Origin: an uncultured Rhodoplanes sp.
GTDB lineage: Bacteria; Pseudomonadota; Alphaproteobacteria; Rhizobiales; Xanthobacteraceae
Direction of reading: 5' to 3'
NCBI GenBank assembly: GCA_936924235.1
Contig: CAKZHN010000032.1
Coordinates: 1 to 31,266 of the forward strand
Length of the DNA stretch: 31,266 bases
Within the stretch, counting starts at the first letter, position 1. Each line of letters opens with the position of its first letter. Shown one piece after another: positions 16,356 through 24,860 of the stretch. Both the position numbers and the translations under genes were made by a program. Under the pieces are notes generated by a model that searched no databases, was not told where the DNA came from, and worked only from the letters and a program-made list of their open reading frames with translations.

Positions 16356-17681
16356 ATGACGCGGCCGATGCATCTCAACTTGTTCATCCAGAGCCGCGGC
16401 CATCATGAGGCGGCGTGGCGGCATCCGAAGTCCTCGGCCCTGCCGCTCACCGACATCCAGTACACCGTCGAGATGACGCAGAAGGCCGAGGCCGGCCTGT
16501 TCGACTCGATCTTTCTCGCCGACGTGCTCGGGCTCTGGAACGACGTGCAGACCACGCCGTTCAACTGGCTCGAGCCGATCACGACCTTGGCGGCGCTGGC
16601 GATGGCGACCAAGCGCATCGGGCTGATCGCCACGGCTTCGACCACCTACACCGAAGCGTACAATCTGGCGCGGCAGTTCTCGTCGCTCGACCACATCAGC
16701 CGCGGCCGGATCGGCTGGAACATCGTCACCACCTGGTCGCCGCAGGCCGGCGGCAATTTCGGCGGGATCGGCGAGGTGAGCCATGAGGAGCGTTACGCGC
16801 GCGCCGAGGAATACATGGCGGTCGTGAAGGGCCTGTGGGACAGCTGGGCCGACGACGCGGTGCTCGACGATCGAGCGGGCGGCCGTTACGCCGATCCGAA
16901 GCGCGTGAAGCCGATCGACCACGCCGGCAAGTACTATAAGGTGAAGGGGCCGCTGAACCTGCCGCGCTCACCGCAAGGCCGGCCGGTGTTCGTGCAGGCG
17001 GGCTCCTCAGACACCGGCAAGCATTTCGCCGCGCGTCACGCGGAAGCGATCTTCACCGCGCATCTGGAGAAGTCGACCGCGAAGGCGTTCTACGACGACA
17101 TCAAGAAGCTCTTGAAGGAAGAGGGCCGCGATCCCTCCCAGGTGCTGGTGCTGCCGGGCTTCAGCCCAATCATCGGCTCGACCGAGGCCGAGGCGAAGCG
17201 TTTCTCCGACGAGCTCAACGACCTCGCCGACCCGGAGGTCGGCCGCAATCGGCTGTCGCTGCGCTTCGGCGGCCATGATTTCTCGCATCTGCTGCTCGAC
17301 CGGCCGCTCGTTACCGAGGATTTTCCCGATCCGAAGTTGAACGAGGCGTCGCGTAGCCGCACCGAATCGATCGTCGGATTTGTACGTGAGCACAAGCCGA
17401 CACTGCGGCAACTGCTGGCGAAGCTTGCCGGCGCACGCGGGCATTTCACCTTGGAGGGCACGCCCGAACAGGTGGCCAACGTGTTGGAGCAATGGATCGT
17501 GGAGGGGTGCGCCGACGGCTTCAATCTGATGCCGCCGGTGCTGCCCGAGATGCTCGACGTGTTCATCGCCGAGGTGGTGCCGATCCTGCAGAAGCGCGGC
17601 CTGTTCCGCACCGCGTACGAAGGCGACACGCTGCGCTCGCATCTGGGGCTGACACGGCCGGCCGTGCGGATGGGAAAGTGA
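16356..17681 (+). CDS. Flavin-dependent monooxygenase, NtaA/SnaA/DszA type (LLM class)
   Basis: This is a 441-residue bacterial-luciferase-like monooxygenase of the long NtaA/SnaA/DszA/ScmK subgroup. The family signatures are AWRHPKSSALPL, FLADVLGLWND, the STTYTEAYNLARQF segment, GRIGWNIVTTWSP (near 120) and HAEAIFTAH. These enzymes take reduced FMN from a separate reductase and oxidise C-N or C-S bonds in nitrilotriacetate, dibenzothiophene sulfone and similar compounds. No flavin reductase is encoded nearby. It is the first gene of a plus-strand operon; the next ATG follows its TGA by one base. The actual substrate is unknown. Confidence 0.92.
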   Translation: MTRPMHLNLFIQSRGHHEAAWRHPKSSALPLTDIQYTVEMTQKAEAGLFDSIFLADVLGLWNDVQTTPFNWLEPITTLAALAMATKRIGLIATASTTYTEAYNLARQFSSLDHISRGRIGWNIVTTWSPQAGGNFGGIGEVSHEERYARAEEYMAVVKGLWDSWADDAVLDDRAGGRYADPKRVKPIDHAGKYYKVKGPLNLPRSPQGRPVFVQAGSSDTGKHFAARHAEAIFTAHLEKSTAKAFYDDIKKLLKEEGRDPSQVLVLPGFSPIIGSTEAEAKRFSDELNDLADPEVGRNRLSLRFGGHDFSHLLLDRPLVTEDFPDPKLNEASRSRTESIVGFVREHKPTLRQLLAKLAGARGHFTLEGTPEQVANVLEQWIVEGCADGFNLMPPVLPEMLDVFIAEVVPILQKRGLFRTAYEGDTLRSHLGLTRPAVRMGK

Positions 17682-17682
17682 C

Positions 17683-18669
17683 ATGAGTATGATTCTTCAG
17701 CGCCGCCGCTTTCTTCGTCTCGCCGTCGCAGCCGTTGCGGCACCGGCGCTGCCGCGCGCAGCCAACGCGCAGAGCTATCCCGACCGCCCGGTGCGCGTGG
17801 TGGTGCCTTACGCGCCGGGCGGGCCGACCGACGTGGTCACGCGGCTTCTGATGCAGAAGATCGCCGAGCACACCGGCAAGCAGTTCTTCATCGAGAACGT
17901 CGGCGGAGGCGGCGGCAACATCGCCATGGGCCGCGTCGCCAAGATGCCGCCGGATGGCTACACACTGCTGATGATCAATCCCAGTTATGTGATCAACCCG
18001 ACGCTGCAACGAGAGGTCCCCTACCGGTTCGGCCAGGACTTCGACATGGTGTCGCTCGCTGTGCTGACGACACATGTCATTGCGACGCATCCGTCGGTGC
18101 CTGCGCGGACGCTCAAAGATCTGGTCGAGCTTATCAAGGCCAATCCCCGCAAATACAGCTACGCCTCGCCGGGCACCGGCACGCCGGGGCATCTGGTCGG
18201 CCAGGTGTTCCGTCTGTCGCTCGGTCTCGATCTCGTGCACGTGCCCTACAACAGCGCCGGCGAGGCGGTCGGCTCCACGGTCGGCGGCCACACCCAGATC
18301 TGCTTTGCCTCGCCGTCGCCGGCTGCGCAGCAGGTGATCGAAGGCAAGCTCCGCGGCCTCGCGGTGACGAGCGCCAAGCGCTCGTCGTCGCTGCCCGACG
18401 TGCCGACCACCGCGGAGGCGGGCTATCCGGCCGTCGTCGGCGACAACTGGCAGGGCGTCATTGTGCCGGCCGGCACGCCGAAGAGCGTCATCAATTACGT
18501 TTATCGCGAGATCGTCGAGGCGGTGAAGCGGCCCGAGGTGCTGGAGCGCCTCGGCGTGTTGGGCTTCGAGCCGGTCGCGGGCACGCCCGAGGAGTTCGCC
18601 CAGCACGCCAGGGCCGAGTTCGACAAGTGGGCGAAGGTGATCCGGGATTCCGGTATCAAGACCGAATAA
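17683..18669 (+). CDS. Bug/TctC-family solute-binding protein with Tat-like signal
   Basis: This is a 328-residue periplasmic binding protein of the TTT family. Residues 1 to about 29 carry RRRFLRL followed by a mildly hydrophobic Ala-rich segment and a cleavage site after ANA. This looks like a twin-arginine signal, in contrast to the Sec signal of the Bug protein at 15126-16091. The mature start YPDRPVRVVVPYAPGGPTD, then IENVGGGGGNIAMG and SLPDVPTTAEAGYP, identify the family. It lies between a monooxygenase (1-base gap) and a GMC oxidoreductase (15-base gap), so it probably delivers the substrate of this operon. No TctAB permease is seen. Confidence 0.93.
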   Translation: MSMILQRRRFLRLAVAAVAAPALPRAANAQSYPDRPVRVVVPYAPGGPTDVVTRLLMQKIAEHTGKQFFIENVGGGGGNIAMGRVAKMPPDGYTLLMINPSYVINPTLQREVPYRFGQDFDMVSLAVLTTHVIATHPSVPARTLKDLVELIKANPRKYSYASPGTGTPGHLVGQVFRLSLGLDLVHVPYNSAGEAVGSTVGGHTQICFASPSPAAQQVIEGKLRGLAVTSAKRSSSLPDVPTTAEAGYPAVVGDNWQGVIVPAGTPKSVINYVYREIVEAVKRPEVLERLGVLGFEPVAGTPEEFAQHARAEFDKWAKVIRDSGIKTE

Positions 18670-18684
18670 GAGAGAGCGGCCGCA

Positions 18685-20367
18685 ATGAGCCAGAGCTACG
18701 ACACCATCATCATCGGCGGCGGCGCCGCGGGCTGCGTGCTGGCGAACCGGCTGTCGGTGCGCTCCGGGCACAAGGTGCTGCTGCTGGAAGCCGGCGTCGA
18801 CACGCCGCCGGGCGGCGAGCCCGCCGATGTGCTCGATACCTATCCGACGTCCTACTACAACCCGGCCTATTTCTGGCCCGAGTTGAAGGTGCACTGGCGG
18901 CTCGCCAGCAACTCGCCGCTCACCGGCTATTCGCAAGGGCGCATCATGGGCGGCGGCTCGTCGGTGATGGGCATGGTGGCGCTGCGCGGCACGCCCGACG
19001 ACTACGCCGAATGGGAGGCGCTCGGCGCGTCGGGCTGGGGCTGGAACGACGTGCTGCCGTTCTTCAAGAAGCTCGAGAAAGATTTCGACTACGACGGCGA
19101 ACTGCACGGCGGCGACGGCCCGGTGCCGGTGCGGCGGATTCCGAAGGAGCAATGGCCGCCGCTGTCCAAGGCGCTCGAAGGCTTCGCCGCCGAGCGGCAG
19201 TTTCCGACCGTCCACGACATGAACGCCGACTTCCGCGACGGCTATGCCTGCGTGCCGATCAGCAACTGGCCGGAGAAGCGCGCGTCGGCTGCGATCTGCT
19301 ATCTCGATGCCAGCGCGCGCGCGCGGCCCAACCTGACAGTGATCTCGGGCGCAACCGCGACCGGGCTCAGCTTCGACGGCCGCAAGGCGACCGGCGTCAC
19401 CGCGGAGGTCGGCGGCGAAACGCGACAGTTCACGGCCAAGGAGGTCGTCGTCAGCCTCGGCGGTATCCATTCGTCGGCGTTCCTGATGCGGAACGGCGTC
19501 GGCCCCGCCGCGCACCTGCGCGAGCACGACATCGCGGTTCGTGGCGATCTGCCCGGCGTGGGGGCGAACCTGTCCAACCATTCGCTTCTGTTTATCGGGT
19601 TTCATCTGAAACCCGGGGCGCGGCAGTCGCCGTCGCTGCGCACCCATTCGGCGACGGTGCTGCGCTACTCGTCCGGCGTCGCCGGCTGCCCGCGCACCGA
19701 CATGTACATCAACGTGCAGAGCAAGACCTCGTGGAGCGCGCTCGGCACGCGCATCGCGAACCTCGCACCATCGCTGTGGAAGCCGCTCGGCCGAGGCCGC
19801 GTGGCGCTGCGCTCGGCCGATCCGCATCGCGAGCCGCAGGTCGAGATGAACTTCGCGGGACACGAGGCCGACCTGAAGCGGCTGATGCTGGGCTTCCGGC
19901 TCGCCGTCGATATGATGCGCTATCGCAGCGTCCAGGACATGACCGCGATCACCTTCCCGGTGAAATTCACCGACCGGCTGCGCCAGCTCAACCGCCGGAG
20001 CGGCTCGAATGCGCTGAAGGCGCAGACCATCGCCTGGTTGACCGACGTGATGCCCGCCATGGCCGGGCCGGTGTTCGCGACGCTCGCCGACCGCAAGGTC
20101 GATCTCGTCGAACTCGTGAAGGACGACGAGGCGCTGGCCGATCACATCCGCGAGAACGTCGCCGGCATGTTCCACGTCGCCGGCACCTGCAAGATGGGCG
20201 CGGCCAATGATCCCGATGCGGTGGTCGACAATGTCGGCCGGGTGCGCGGCTTTGACGGCCTGCGGGTGGTCGACGCTTCGATCATGCCGACCGTGCCGCG
20301 CGCCAACACCAACATCCCGACCATCATGGTGGCCGAGAAGATCTCGGCGGCAATGACGGCGCAATGA
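18685..20367 (+). CDS. GMC-family FAD-dependent oxidoreductase (alcohol/choline dehydrogenase-like)
   Basis: This is a 560-residue GMC flavoprotein. The dinucleotide motif GGGAAG is at 11-16, followed by LLLEAG. The first GMC signature is around GRIMGGGSSVMGMV, and the second, GGIHSSAFLMRNGVG, lies mid-protein. The active-site pair at the C-terminus is H497 in MFHVAGTC and N541 in PRANTNIPT. The family oxidises primary alcohols to aldehydes, or further to acids. GAGAGAG about 8 bases before the ATG is the likely ribosome site. The last bases overlap the start of the CoA ligase (ATGA, 20364-20367), so alcohol oxidation and acid activation may be successive steps, which is inferred. Confidence 0.93.
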   Translation: MSQSYDTIIIGGGAAGCVLANRLSVRSGHKVLLLEAGVDTPPGGEPADVLDTYPTSYYNPAYFWPELKVHWRLASNSPLTGYSQGRIMGGGSSVMGMVALRGTPDDYAEWEALGASGWGWNDVLPFFKKLEKDFDYDGELHGGDGPVPVRRIPKEQWPPLSKALEGFAAERQFPTVHDMNADFRDGYACVPISNWPEKRASAAICYLDASARARPNLTVISGATATGLSFDGRKATGVTAEVGGETRQFTAKEVVVSLGGIHSSAFLMRNGVGPAAHLREHDIAVRGDLPGVGANLSNHSLLFIGFHLKPGARQSPSLRTHSATVLRYSSGVAGCPRTDMYINVQSKTSWSALGTRIANLAPSLWKPLGRGRVALRSADPHREPQVEMNFAGHEADLKRLMLGFRLAVDMMRYRSVQDMTAITFPVKFTDRLRQLNRRSGSNALKAQTIAWLTDVMPAMAGPVFATLADRKVDLVELVKDDEALADHIRENVAGMFHVAGTCKMGAANDPDAVVDNVGRVRGFDGLRVVDASIMPTVPRANTNIPTIMVAEKISAAMTAQ

Positions 20368-21722
20368 ACCAACGGGTCGAGGCGCAGGACGAGCTCGAGG
20401 CGGTGCAGGCCATGCGGCTGCAGCGCACGCTTGCGGCCGTTGCGCTGGCGCATCCGTTCTATCGGCAGCATTTCCGCAAGCAGGGCATCGATCCGGCGCG
20501 CATCCGCTCGCTCGACGATCTCGCGGCGCTGCCGCCGACCCGCAAGGAAGACTACATCGCCGACCCCGAGGCGTTTCGTTTGCAGCCCGCCGATTTGCCC
20601 GGGGACTTCGCGCCGACCGAGCGCGTGCTCTGGGACATCGCCTATACGACTGGCACGACGAGCGGCAAGCCTTCGCCGTTCTACAACACGACCCACGACG
20701 CCTACGCGATCTGGGACCAGTCGCGGCGCTGCAACGAGGCGGAGAGCGTGCGTCCGACGGACCGCATCGCCAATCTCTACCCGCTCGCCGACTTTCCGAC
20801 CGGTGCCTTCCTGAGCGTGATCCGCTCCGGGATGATCGCGGGCATTCCGGTGCTCAACGGGCTCACGGGCTCGGCACAGTCTGAGTTCAAGGTGCGGCAT
20901 TCGCTCGGCGAGGCGCTCGACAAGGTCGCCGCATTCCGTCCGACCGTGCTGTGGGGCGTGCCGAGCTTCGTGCGGCGGTTTCTCGACGAAGGCAAGCGCC
21001 AGGGCCGCGACTTTTCCGATGTACACCTCGTCATCACGTCAGGCGAGCCGGTGCCGCCTGCGCTTCGCGCGGAGATGAAGGCGCTGCTTGCGGCCTGTGG
21101 GGCAGGGGCCGTGGAGTTCCGCGCCCGTTATGCCTTCACCGAGATGCAGGGCGGGCTCGTGCAATGCGCCGAGGACGCGTCGGGGCAGAACGTCACGCCC
21201 GATCTGTATTATCTGGAGGTGGTCGATCCGGACACTGGCCGCCGCCTGCCGGACGGCGCGAGTGGGATGCTCGCGATCACCCATCTGCACCGCCGCGGCA
21301 CCGTGCTGCTGCGGTACCTCGTCGGCGACATCGTCACGCTGTCGCGCGAGCCGTGCCCGCATTGCGGGCGGATGGGCGAACGGGTGATGAAGACACCGCG
21401 CCGCACCGGCAGCCTCGTCAAATGCCGCGGCATGCTGGTGAACACCGACGTGGTGGTGGATATGCTGTCGGCGGTCGAGGCAATCGGCGTGTTCCAGGTC
21501 GCGTTCATGCGCGATGACGCGGCGGCCGCGATGGACCGCATGGTGATCCGGATCGAGCGGGATGCGGAGGACGTGGCTCTGCGCGAGCGGCTGATCGTGG
21601 GCGTGCAGCAGGCGGTGTCGTTGCGGCCTGAGGTGGAGTTCGTGGCGCGCGGCGCGCTCTATGATCAGGAGCGGTCGATCAAGGCGAGGCGGGTGGTCGA
21701 TCTGCGGCCGAAGGTGGATTGA
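20364..21722 (+). CDS. Phenylacetate-CoA ligase-like adenylate-forming enzyme (PaaK family)
   Basis: This is a 452-residue ANL-superfamily ligase with PaaK-like features. The P-loop is YTTGTTSGKPS at 94-104. FTEMQG occurs in the adenine region, LRYLVGDIV is near 317, and EPCPHCGRMGERV near 329 has a C331xxC334 pair of the kind seen in PaaK-family ligases. The C-terminal small domain contains RRTGSLVKCRGMLVN. It would convert a carboxylic acid to an acyl-AMP and then a CoA thioester. It is the last gene of the operon and is coupled to the GMC oxidoreductase. The acid is unknown; aryl or aryl-acetic acids are the usual substrates. Confidence 0.88.
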   Translation: MNQRVEAQDELEAVQAMRLQRTLAAVALAHPFYRQHFRKQGIDPARIRSLDDLAALPPTRKEDYIADPEAFRLQPADLPGDFAPTERVLWDIAYTTGTTSGKPSPFYNTTHDAYAIWDQSRRCNEAESVRPTDRIANLYPLADFPTGAFLSVIRSGMIAGIPVLNGLTGSAQSEFKVRHSLGEALDKVAAFRPTVLWGVPSFVRRFLDEGKRQGRDFSDVHLVITSGEPVPPALRAEMKALLAACGAGAVEFRARYAFTEMQGGLVQCAEDASGQNVTPDLYYLEVVDPDTGRRLPDGASGMLAITHLHRRGTVLLRYLVGDIVTLSREPCPHCGRMGERVMKTPRRTGSLVKCRGMLVNTDVVVDMLSAVEAIGVFQVAFMRDDAAAAMDRMVIRIERDAEDVALRERLIVGVQQAVSLRPEVEFVARGALYDQERSIKARRVVDLRPKVD

Positions 21723-21756
21723 AGAAGTCGCGCGCAGACTGCGCCACCTGCTCCGC

Positions 21757-21870
21757 CGTCATTGCCGGGCTTGACCCGGCAATCCATGAGCCAGTGCAAC
21801 GACCACGATCGTAAGAGTGTCGTTCGCTGCAAATACCGCATGGACCCCCGGGTCAAGCCCGGGGGTGACA
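21757..21870. repeat. Palindromic intergenic repeat (REP-like, family C)
   Basis: The left part is CCGTCATTGCCGGG, with an internal GCCGGG-CTTGA-CCCGGC hairpin. The right part forms ACCCCCGGG-TCAAG-CCCGGGGGT (about 21844-21866). The outer ends GTCA and TGAC are inverted. It fills the gap between two convergent operons and may work as a bidirectional terminator. It is related to the element at 4209-4333. Confidence 0.8.
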
Positions 21871-21898
21871 GCTGCGTGTTTTGGACTGGCCGGGCACT

Positions 21899-22546
21899 CT
21901 ACCGGTTATGCCCCACCGTCTTCATGTACTGCAGCGTCTCATCGAGCCCGACCACGTCGGCATACTTCGCGTTCAGATCGAACAGGCTCTGATCGTGCGC
22001 CGCCTTCGACCGGTCGCCGACCGCCTCGCGCACCACCATCGGCCGGAAGCCGTTCTGCACCGCATCCACCGCGGTGGCGCGGACGCAGCCCGACGTCGTG
22101 CAGCCGGTGATGATCAGCGTGTCGACGCGCTGGTTGAGGAGCCGCGGCACTAAATCTGTGCCGAAGAAGCACGAGGCGTATTTCTTGACGAGCAGGCTGT
22201 CGCTCGGCCGCATGTCGAGGCGGGGATCGATCTTCACGGCTTCCGTACCGGCCTTCAGCGTCAGCGTGCCCTTCATCTTGATGGCCCAGAGCCCGGCATC
22301 CTTCATGTCGTGATCGTTATAGATCACGGTCGAGAAGATCACCGGAATGCCGCGCTGGTGCGCCACCTCGATCATCGGCTTCTGTGCCTCGATCTCGTTA
22401 TCGAGATTGGCGCCGAGCGGCATCGATGAATCGGTGAAGCCCTTGAGCATGTCGATCACGATCAGCGCCGGCCGTTCGCCAAAGCCGATCTTCACGCCGA
22501 AGCCGCGCTGCTTGAAGAGTTCCTCGTCGTCCTTGCCGCTTGTCAT
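21899..22546 (-). CDS. Isochorismatase-fold amidohydrolase (N-carbamoylsarcosine amidase/maleamate amidase-like)
   Basis: This is a 215-residue cysteine hydrolase. The catalytic triad is D32 (LIVIDML), K122 (KKYASCFFGT) and C154 (TSGCVRAT), each in its usual setting. The opening RGFGVKIGFGERPAL and ALIVIDMLKGFTD are those of the N-carbamoylsarcosine amidohydrolase/NicF branch, which hydrolyses a terminal amide to acid and ammonia. ATG 22546 is chosen over GTG 22552 because AAGGAG lies 8 bases before it. That ribosome site overlaps the TAA of the preceding gene. Last of a four-gene minus-strand unit; it may deamidate a ring-cleavage product. The substrate is uncertain. Confidence 0.9.
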   Translation of the reverse strand: MTSGKDDEELFKQRGFGVKIGFGERPALIVIDMLKGFTDSSMPLGANLDNEIEAQKPMIEVAHQRGIPVIFSTVIYNDHDMKDAGLWAIKMKGTLTLKAGTEAVKIDPRLDMRPSDSLLVKKYASCFFGTDLVPRLLNQRVDTLIITGCTTSGCVRATAVDAVQNGFRPMVVREAVGDRSKAAHDQSLFDLNAKYADVVGLDETLQYMKTVGHNR

Positions 22547-22558
22547 GGGCACGTCTCC

Positions 22559-22984
22559 TTACATGATCGGCTGGCCACGCAGATTGGCGGCGCGGCTGAT
22601 CTTGACCAGCACGCCGATGCCGGTGTCGGCGCCGACATGCTCCTGCTCGCGCTTCTTGAGCTTGGCGAAGATCGCATCATGCACCGGGCCGGACTCGTGC
22701 AGCTCGGCCGTGCCCCAAAAGCGGAGAAAGCCGGAGTCCAGCACCTTGTCGTGCTGCGCCTGGAAGTTCGAATACATGATCATGACGCGGCGGTCGCTCG
22801 CCAGATTCTCCAGCGCCACCTTCTTGGAGCGCTCCCAATAGGCGAGGTGCTGGTCGTCATAGACCACCATGCTGCCCTTGACGCTGATGTTGGGGCCGTC
22901 CTTGCCGGTGGTGGCGACCAGGCACGGATAGCCGTCGTCCCAGGCGTTGGTGATGAGCTTCTTGATCGTCTCGCTGAGCGCCAT
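22559..22984 (-). CDS. Pyridoxamine 5'-phosphate oxidase-like split-barrel flavoprotein
   Basis: This is a 141-residue single-domain protein of the PNPOx-like split beta-barrel fold. ALSETIKKLI forms the N-terminal helix, followed by CLVATTGKDGPNISVKGS, YWERSKKVALENL and the late WGTAELHESG strand. Small members bind FMN, F420 or haem and often reduce or detoxify flavin-linked substrates. True PNP oxidase is longer, so vitamin B6 synthesis is unlikely. The start at 22984 is chosen because an upstream extension to 23032 has no typical residues and GGAG precedes this ATG. It sits between the HIBADH-like gene (56-base gap) and the amidase, probably co-transcribed. It could be a flavin reductase partner, which is a guess. 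Confidence 0.85.
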   Translation of the reverse strand: MALSETIKKLITNAWDDGYPCLVATTGKDGPNISVKGSMVVYDDQHLAYWERSKKVALENLASDRRVMIMYSNFQAQHDKVLDSGFLRFWGTAELHESGPVHDAIFAKLKKREQEHVGADTGIGVLVKISRAANLRGQPIM

Positions 22985-23040
22985 TGACTGATGTCTCCAG
23001 ATTGAATTGCAAGTGTCGGTGCCCGGCGGCAACCGCGAAT

Positions 23041-23928
23041 TTAGCTGAACTTCTGGCCCATGTGCTCGCGGAAAAACTTGGCGAGCTCGCCGATGTCCTT
23101 GTCGCCCCAGCCCTGCGCGACCGCGGCCGACAACGACGCCAGCACGCCGGAGGAGAGCGGCATGCCGGTGCCGCTCGCTGCGCCGGCCGCGACGGCCGAC
23201 ATGATGTCCTTGCGCAGCGTCTTGAGGTCAAGCGTGAGGTCGGCGGGCTCGCCGGCGAGGAGCCCCTTCTTGGCGGCGAACCAGCCGTTCGCAGTCGGCG
23301 CTTCGCCGAGCACATCGAGCATCCGGTCGAGCGACAGGCCCTCGCGCTCGCCGAGTGCCAGCGATTCCGCCGTCGCCTGGATGAAGGCTGCGAGCCCCAG
23401 GTTCACCGCGAGCTTCATCGCATAGCCCGCGCCGTTGCCGCCCATGTGGGTGATCTTGCGGGTCAGCTTTTCCAGCACCGGGCGGGCGGCGCCGAGATCT
23501 TCGGCGCGGCCGCCGACCAGCGCGAACAGCTTGCCGTCGCGCACCGACGGGATGGTGCCGAGCACCGGCGAGTCGATCAGCCGCGCGCCGGCCGCCTCGA
23601 CCACCGGCGCAAGCTCGCGGCCGGTCATCGGCTGCAGCGTGCTCATCTCAATGAACAGCTTGCCGCGCACGTTGCCCGAGAGAAAACCGTCGGCGCCGCG
23701 AAAGATGTTCCGGACGCCACTATCCTCGGTGATGATCGAGATGACCGTGCCGCCGGAGCCGTCGGCGACTGCGCGGGGATGCGCCGCGACCTCCATGCCG
23801 TTCTCGGCGGCGGCCTTCGTCGCGGCTGCGTCGCGGTCCCAGCCAATCACGTCGAAGCCCGAAGCCTTGAGCCGCGCCTGGATGGCGCGGCCCATGCGGC
23901 CCAGTCCGACCAGCCCAATCTTGGCCAT
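23041..23928 (-). CDS. NAD(P)-dependent beta-hydroxyacid dehydrogenase (HIBADH family)
   Basis: This is a 295-residue dehydrogenase of the 3-hydroxyisobutyrate/6-phosphogluconate family. The Rossmann motif is GLGRMG at 8-13. The catalytic lysine K172 lies in GYAMKLAVN. The helical C-terminal domain follows, with AAKKGLLAGEP and LKTLRKDIMSAV. The substrate loop is unusual: the common DAPVSGG reads DSPVLGT (119-125), replacing the substrate-binding serine with leucine. That argues against 3-hydroxyisobutyrate itself. It lies 18 bases after the HpcH-like aldolase and probably oxidises or reduces an intermediate linked to that aldolase. Confidence 0.9.
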   Translation of the reverse strand: MAKIGLVGLGRMGRAIQARLKASGFDVIGWDRDAAATKAAAENGMEVAAHPRAVADGSGGTVISIITEDSGVRNIFRGADGFLSGNVRGKLFIEMSTLQPMTGRELAPVVEAAGARLIDSPVLGTIPSVRDGKLFALVGGRAEDLGAARPVLEKLTRKITHMGGNGAGYAMKLAVNLGLAAFIQATAESLALGEREGLSLDRMLDVLGEAPTANGWFAAKKGLLAGEPADLTLDLKTLRKDIMSAVAAGAASGTGMPLSSGVLASLSAAVAQGWGDKDIGELAKFFREHMGQKFS

Positions 23929-23946
23929 CGCCGCCTGCGTTGCTGC

Positions 23947-24807
23947 TTAGCTGCGGCCGGTGAACTTCTGCGCCGCCTGGAAGTGGCCGTAGCTCTGCAC
24001 CGGGGCCATCATCAGGAAGCGGTAGCCTTCCTTGACGATGCGCTCGGCATTGCCGGTCTCCACGTGCGGATGGCCGACCACCACGTTGTGCTTCTTGCAG
24101 GTATCGACGATGCGCTTCATCCACTCCAGCACGACCTTGTGCTCGTATTGGCGCGGATAGCCAAGCTCCTGGGAGAGATCGCCTTCGCCGATGAGGATCG
24201 CGCCGATGCCCGGCACGTTCTTCAGCATGTCGTCGAGGTTCTCGACGCCCCGGGTGTCCTCGATCTGCAGGATGCAGAAGATCTCGCCCTGCGGGTTGAG
24301 CGGCCAGACGTCGGCCTTCTGATAATATTCCTGCTGGCTCACGCCCCAGTAGCGGGCGGCGGCGGTCGGGCCGTCGCCGCGGATGCCGACCGGCTCATAG
24401 AGCGGGGCGTTCTTCATGCGGGGATAGCGGCAGGCGCCGACCGCGTTGGCGGCCTCTTCCACGGTCGAGATGTGCGGGAACACGATGCCGTAGCAGCCGC
24501 TGTCGAGCGCCTGCTTGGCCTGCCACTGCGCCATCTCGACGCCGTTGACCGGAATACGGACCATCGGGGCCACGGGTGGGACAAGGCCCGCCTTGGCGAT
24601 CTGGGCGCGATTGAGCATGTACTGCAGGCAGTCGCGCAGCCGGCCACTGTCCCAGGGGTTGTGCTCCATCTCGAACACGCAGCCGTCGTATTTCGAGGCG
24701 CTCATGGCGATCGCCGAGTCGACGTGGGCGGGCGCGAAACAGGTCAGCGCATGCTGGCCGGCTTCGAGGGCGCGGATGACGTTATTAAGACGCGGCAGAT
24801 CGGCCAT
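23947..24807 (-). CDS. HpcH/HpaI-family class II aldolase
   Basis: This is a 286-residue metal-dependent TIM-barrel aldolase. H49 (EMEHN) is the likely base, R84 (VRIP) the oxyanion arginine, and E183 (QIED) and D210 (GEGDLS) the metal ligands. GIVFPHISTVEEA matches the family core. Members cleave 4-hydroxy-2-oxo acids to pyruvate plus an aldehyde or keto acid. The ATG at 24807 has GGAG about 9 bases upstream; an extension to 24888 would run through the promoter region of the divergent gene. Adjacent to a LigJ-type hydratase, it might cleave 4-carboxy-4-hydroxy-2-oxoadipate in place of the usual LigK/HMG-type aldolase. That is inference. Confidence 0.9.
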   Translation of the reverse strand: MADLPRLNNVIRALEAGQHALTCFAPAHVDSAIAMSASKYDGCVFEMEHNPWDSGRLRDCLQYMLNRAQIAKAGLVPPVAPMVRIPVNGVEMAQWQAKQALDSGCYGIVFPHISTVEEAANAVGACRYPRMKNAPLYEPVGIRGDGPTAAARYWGVSQQEYYQKADVWPLNPQGEIFCILQIEDTRGVENLDDMLKNVPGIGAILIGEGDLSQELGYPRQYEHKVVLEWMKRIVDTCKKHNVVVGHPHVETGNAERIVKEGYRFLMMAPVQSYGHFQAAQKFTGRS

Positions 24808-24860
24808 TTTTGCTATACTCCGTGAATTCGGGCGGCATCCTATCAGATGCCTCGCCGGGT

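Noticed and set aside
17563..20364. 933-codon minus-strand frame opposite the Bug and GMC genes
   Set aside because: It is Arg/His-rich with no domain, a typical antisense shadow in GC-rich DNA; the plus strand carries full GMC and Bug motifs.
211..21870. CRISPR array or tRNA clusters among the palindromic repeats
   Set aside because: The repeats are dispersed, few and strongly self-complementary, without regular spacers; no cloverleaf was recognised.
22559..22984. Call as pyridoxine 5'-phosphate oxidase (pdxH)
   Set aside because: It is too short and lacks the PdxH C-terminal signature; only the split-barrel fold is supported.
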